Assembly (NCBI GenBank): GCA_965203725.1
Contig: CBDBDH010000001.1
Span: forward strand, 434,001 to 498,000
Reading direction: 5' to 3'
Origin: WTFY01 sp965203725
GTDB lineage: Bacteria; Pseudomonadota; Gammaproteobacteria; UBA4575
Length of the DNA stretch: 64,000 nucleotides
Positions 61,075 through 64,000 of this stretch are shown here, in pieces. The first letter of the stretch is position 1. Each line of letters begins with the position of its first letter. A model generated the notes under the pieces. The model was given only the letters and a program-made list of their open reading frames with translations, was not told the origin of the DNA and did not search any database. A program made the translations under genes and the position numbers.

Positions 61075-62238
61075 TCAGGACGTAGCCCTCGAGTCAATCA
61101 TTTCCTGCAGGAGTTGCAAGCGGGCTTGTTCCAGCCTGCCCGCAACCTCTTCATTTCTGACCCCGTCGCGGAGCCACTGGCGGACATCGATTTCTTCAAT
61201 TCGCCTTGATGCGAGCTGCAGCCAGTCTGCCTGAGGATATCGGCTTTCCTTTTCCAGGCTTTTGTAAATTACAGAATATATCTGCAGCAGGTCGACAAAG
61301 CGCTCCGGCCTTCTTCTCCCGTCAAGCCTGCGCAACAGACCCAGCAAGGCCTCGGCATCCAGTTTGAAAACATCGTGACAGGCATGCTGCAGTTCCACCG
61401 TGAGCTCAAGAAGTTCCCGGCATGCACTGGGCAACCCGGGCTGTCTCGCCAGATACGATACATCCGGCGCATCCTCTCCATCCCGGAGGAAATAGAGACC
61501 CCCAATCAGGGAGGCAAACCGAGCGCACGGCTTGTCCGTCAGTGAGGCCATCCGTTCCAGCGCCGACAATGCGGAATTGCGTGCGGACTCGACAGAAAAC
61601 GCGCACCCCACCTCCCCAAAGACCTGCTCCAGCGCCTGCAAGCGGTGCAGGGTGGAAAAAAACACCCCGGGCGAGTCCGTGGTCAACGCCCCCAGGGTTT
61701 CCTCCCAGATACGCTCTGCAGAGATCTCTTGCAACTCTCCGGTCCTGACCATGCCGTGCATCAACTGCATGGTTTCATCCGCAATGCCGAATCCCTGCCT
61801 TGCAAACCTGGCGGCGAAACGGGCAACCCGCAGTATGCGAAGCGGGTCCTCAGCGAATGCATCGGAAACGTGACGCAGGTTTCGTGCTTCCAGGTCCAGC
61901 CGGCCCCCATGGGGGTCGATGATGTCTCCTGACCGGCTTTTCGCCATAGCATTGATCGTCAGGTCACGGCGGAGCAGATCGTCCTGCAGGCTGACGTCCG
62001 GCGATGCATGCACCTCGAACCCGTAGTAACCGCGGCCTTTTTTTCGTTCCGTACGGGCCAGGGCATATTCCTCGCCTGTTTCAGGATGCAGGAATACCGG
62101 GAAATCCTTGCCGACCTGGCGATATCCCAAACTCAGCATTTCCTCGGCGCTGGCGCCGACCACCACCCAGTCCCGCTCCCGAACCGGCAGACCCAGCAGC
62201 TCATCTCGAACCGCACCACCCACCAGATAAACCTCCAT
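61075..62238 (-). CDS. cca: CCA-adding tRNA nucleotidyltransferase
   Basis: 387 residues from the ATG at 62238 (MEVYLVGGAVRDELLGLPVR), with AGGA 8 nt upstream. The head has GGAVRD and RDWVVVGAS, the catalytic Asp pair region, followed by RRDLTINAMA, the neck DPHGGRLDLEARNLRHVSDA and EDPLRILRVARFAARF, and basic ERIWEE. It adds or repairs the 3' CCA of tRNAs. A C-terminal HD phosphohydrolase domain as in E. coli Cca is not evident (no HD motif), and the C-terminal part is shorter, so this is the single-function form. Confidence 0.95.
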   Translation of the reverse strand: MEVYLVGGAVRDELLGLPVRERDWVVVGASAEEMLSLGYRQVGKDFPVFLHPETGEEYALARTERKKGRGYYGFEVHASPDVSLQDDLLRRDLTINAMAKSRSGDIIDPHGGRLDLEARNLRHVSDAFAEDPLRILRVARFAARFARQGFGIADETMQLMHGMVRTGELQEISAERIWEETLGALTTDSPGVFFSTLHRLQALEQVFGEVGCAFSVESARNSALSALERMASLTDKPCARFASLIGGLYFLRDGEDAPDVSYLARQPGLPSACRELLELTVELQHACHDVFKLDAEALLGLLRRLDGRRRPERFVDLLQIYSVIYKSLEKESRYPQADWLQLASRRIEEIDVRQWLRDGVRNEEVAGRLEQARLQLLQEMIDSRATS

Positions 62239-62271
62239 AATCACATCCTTTGTTTGTGATAACGTGAATGC

Positions 62272-63314
62272 ATGGTGAAAAAGTTCAGCCGGTTGCTAAC
62301 TCTGGCGGTACTGGTCAATTTTTGCACAGGCTGCGGCACGATCGGCTTCCATTATCAGTCCACTGCCGGTCATTTGGCCCTGCTGTCCAAACGTGAACCC
62401 ATCTCCGACATCGTAAACGATTCTACACGCGACAAAAAATTAATCGAACAATTAATGCTGGCACAAGAACTGCGCACCTTTGCAAGCACCGATCTCAGGC
62501 TTCCGGAGAATCAGAGTTACCGCAGTTATATCCAGTTGGACAGACAGTATGTCGCATGGCAGGTATTTGCCGCACCCGAGTTTTCGGTCACGCTGCAGAA
62601 ATGGTGCTTTCTGGCAGTCGACTGCATGCAGTACCGCAGGTATTTTGATGAGGACAAGGCGAGGGCCTTTGCCGCAAAGCTCTCGGCTGCAGGACAGGAT
62701 GTATATGTAGCCGGCGTGGCCGCCTACTCTACTCTCGCCCCGCTGGTGAGCAGCATGCTCGACCAGGGCGAACTTGCGACCGCGTCCTATATCTTCCATG
62801 AGCTGGCACACCAGCAACTGTATGTAAACAGCAGCTCCACCTTCAATGAATCCTTTGCCACTGCGGTAGAGGAACTGGGTGTGCATCGCTGGCTGCAGCA
62901 GCAAGGAAGACATGAAGAGCTGTCAAGGTATGAAGACTGGCTGACTCAGAAAACGGCTTTCGCAAACCTGATTCTCGATACGAGGCGCGAGCTCCTTGAG
63001 CTTTATGAAAGCGGCCTTCCCGTCGAGACGATGCGCAGTGAAAAGCAAAACTGGCCAGTGTCCTGCGCCAGCGTTTCGATAACCTGAGCCAGTCCAACAG
63101 TTCATTACGACGCTACAGAAAATGGATGTCGGGTCCACTGAACAACGCTCAACTGGGAGTGATCGCCGTGTATCGGGATCGGGTTCCTGATTTCAAACGG
63201 CTGTTTGTGGTATGCGACAGTGATTTTGAGAAGTTCTACCTGCGTGCAGAGGAAATTTCGACGCTGAGCGCAAAGGAACGAAAATCGGCACTCGAAGTGT
63301 CGCAGGAGTGCTGA
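62272..63314 (+). pseudogene. Putative lipoprotein aminopeptidase (COG4324), frameshifted
   Basis: The ORF from 62272 ends at 63087, but the protein continues in another frame to 63314. Inserting one base in the A-run at about 63044-63048 restores one reading frame through LASVLRQRFDNLSQSNSSLR to MSGPLNNAQLGVIAVYRDRV and the stop at 63312-63314, about 347 residues. N-terminal signal with lipobox-like FCTGC (Cys21); QSTAGHLALLSKREPI and the zinc motif FHELAHQQLYV match the COG4324 predicted aminopeptidases. The break comes after the catalytic part. It may be a true mutation or a homopolymer sequencing error. Confidence 0.85.
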
Positions 63315-64000
63315 TCAGTGCCGGCGGCGAAATCGCTCATACTGCACATGTCTTGATTGGTCCAGCAGGTAGCCCGGAGCCACCGTCTCCAACGGGGTCG
63401 GACAGTGTCCCGTCCCCGGACAAATGCTGTGGACCTGCAAGGAGTAGTAATTGTCTACAGAGAAAGGTTTTCCGGGGACAAACTCGAAAAAATGTGCTTG
63501 TAACTTCGACAGACTTTTTGGCAAGCCCAGTACTTTTGTCCTGGAGCCGCGCAGGGTCGCCGTGTAGTCCACAAGTTGCTTGAGGGTATACCTTTTTGGG
63601 CCGCACAAATCGATTCGGGATCCATAGGTCTGGGGATCGTCAAGCGCATCCGTCATGACCCTTGCAACATCACCCACATAAACGGGGGCCATCTCGCTAT
63701 CCGCACATGCAAGAGGGAAAATGCCGGGCGCCAGTTTGAGAAGGGTTGCAAAACGGTTCAGGAAATTGTCATGCGGTCCAAATATTACGGAAGGCCTGAA
63801 ACTGGTGACTGCAATTTGGTCCCCTGCAGTATGCACATAATTTTCAGCTTCGCCCTTGGTGTGCAAATAAAAACTCTTGCCTTCAGGGCTTGCATTGAGT
63901 GCACTCATGTGAAGAAGTCTTGGAATCTTGTGGTTGCGGCACGCGGCGATGATCTTGCGGGTCAACTCCACATGGACCTTGCGGAACCCTTCGCCCTTGT
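63315..64000 (-). CDS. NDUFA9-like NAD-dependent epimerase, 5' truncated by the window edge
   Basis: The frame is open to the window end (63972-64000 continues KGEGFRKVHVELTR), so the gene begins beyond it. About 228 residues are visible: the SDR central part LLHMSALNASPEGKSFYLHT (with Ser and the YxxxK-like FYLHTKGEAEN), FRPSVIFGPHDNFLNRF, and VYVGDVARVMTDALDDPQT. These match the atypical epimerases related to complex I subunit NDUFA9. The Tyr of YxxxK appears as Tyr-Leu-His-Thr-Lys. Convergent with the lipoprotein gene, with no gap between stops. Confidence 0.88.
   Translation of the reverse strand, partial: KGEGFRKVHVELTRKIIAACRNHKIPRLLHMSALNASPEGKSFYLHTKGEAENYVHTAGDQIAVTSFRPSVIFGPHDNFLNRFATLLKLAPGIFPLACADSEMAPVYVGDVARVMTDALDDPQTYGSRIDLCGPKRYTLKQLVDYTATLRGSRTKVLGLPKSLSKLQAHFFEFVPGKPFSVDNYYSLQVHSICPGTGHCPTPLETVAPGYLLDQSRHVQYERFRRRH

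Noticed and set aside
1..64000. tRNA, rRNA and insertion sequence search by eye
   Set aside because: No cloverleaf-like sequence with a T-loop and acceptor stem, no rRNA block and no transposase gene was found.

Overview
The window looks like chromosomal DNA of a sulfur-oxidising, probably chemolithoautotrophic gammaproteobacterium. The basis is the 3' end of a dsr (reverse dissimilatory sulfite reductase) cluster with a siroheme synthase at the left edge, an aprM-aprB-aprA adenylylsulfate reductase operon at 46-49 kb, a cbb3 terminal oxidase at 16.6-19.7 kb, a pyrophosphate-type phosphofructokinase, sulfurtransferases, and gammaproteobacterial housekeeping genes (fabA, cca, uppP, folM, glutamate synthase). 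Most of the window is fairly GC-rich, compactly coded and rich in 1-8 nt gene overlaps. No rRNA, tRNA or recognisable insertion sequence was seen.

Layout. 0-3.5 kb: dsrS-like end, cysG, a DUF1295 membrane enzyme. 3.8-9.8 kb: gltB-gltD. 9.8-12.6 kb: small hypotheticals and glycerate kinase. 12.9-16.4 kb: a molybdopterin oxidoreductase with a flavin/iron-sulfur reductase partner. 16.6-20.3 kb: a Yip1-like membrane protein followed by ccoN-ccoO-ccoQ-ccoP, all translationally overlapping. 20.3-24.6 kb: a helical hypothetical, fabA and a TonB-dependent receptor. 24.6-29.8 kb: a double-CDGSH protein, pepN, trhO, tatD, a BolA-like gene. 29.8-33.2 kb: a five-gene minus-strand group (ferredoxin-type reductase, unknown Cys-rich protein, sulfurtransferase, NUDIX hydrolase, pseudo-receiver). 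33.3-36.1 kb: phosphoesterase, adk, PPi-type pfk.

36.15-41.23 kb is an AT-richer island with a complete type II-C CRISPR-Cas system: seven identical 36-nt repeats, cas2, cas1, a compact 1064-residue Cas9, and a tracrRNA divergent from cas9 with a 21-nt perfect anti-repeat and a clear terminator. This is the best candidate for the special system of the window. The repeat carries a promoter-like TTGACT-16 nt-TAACCT arrangement ending exactly at the spacer, and the back strand of the anti-repeat carries the same element pointing at cas9, so the cas9 and tracrRNA promoters appear to overlap. A hipB-hipA toxin-antitoxin pair with three operator-like palindromes and two gene remnants lies alongside.

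43.6-64 kb: ilvB without ilvN, the apr operon with a NorQ/CbbQ-type AAA+ ATPase, a 1445-residue autotransporter-like protein with four near-identical 345-bp repeats, an iron-sulfur-type uracil-DNA glycosylase paired with a Cys-rich protein, a Rieske ferredoxin and ferredoxin reductase, folM, a MidA-type methyltransferase, uppP, cca, a frameshifted lipoprotein aminopeptidase, and a truncated NDUFA9-like epimerase at the right edge. Together the genes suggest energy from sulfur oxidation (Dsr to sulfite, Apr onward to APS) with electrons passed to a cbb3 oxidase.
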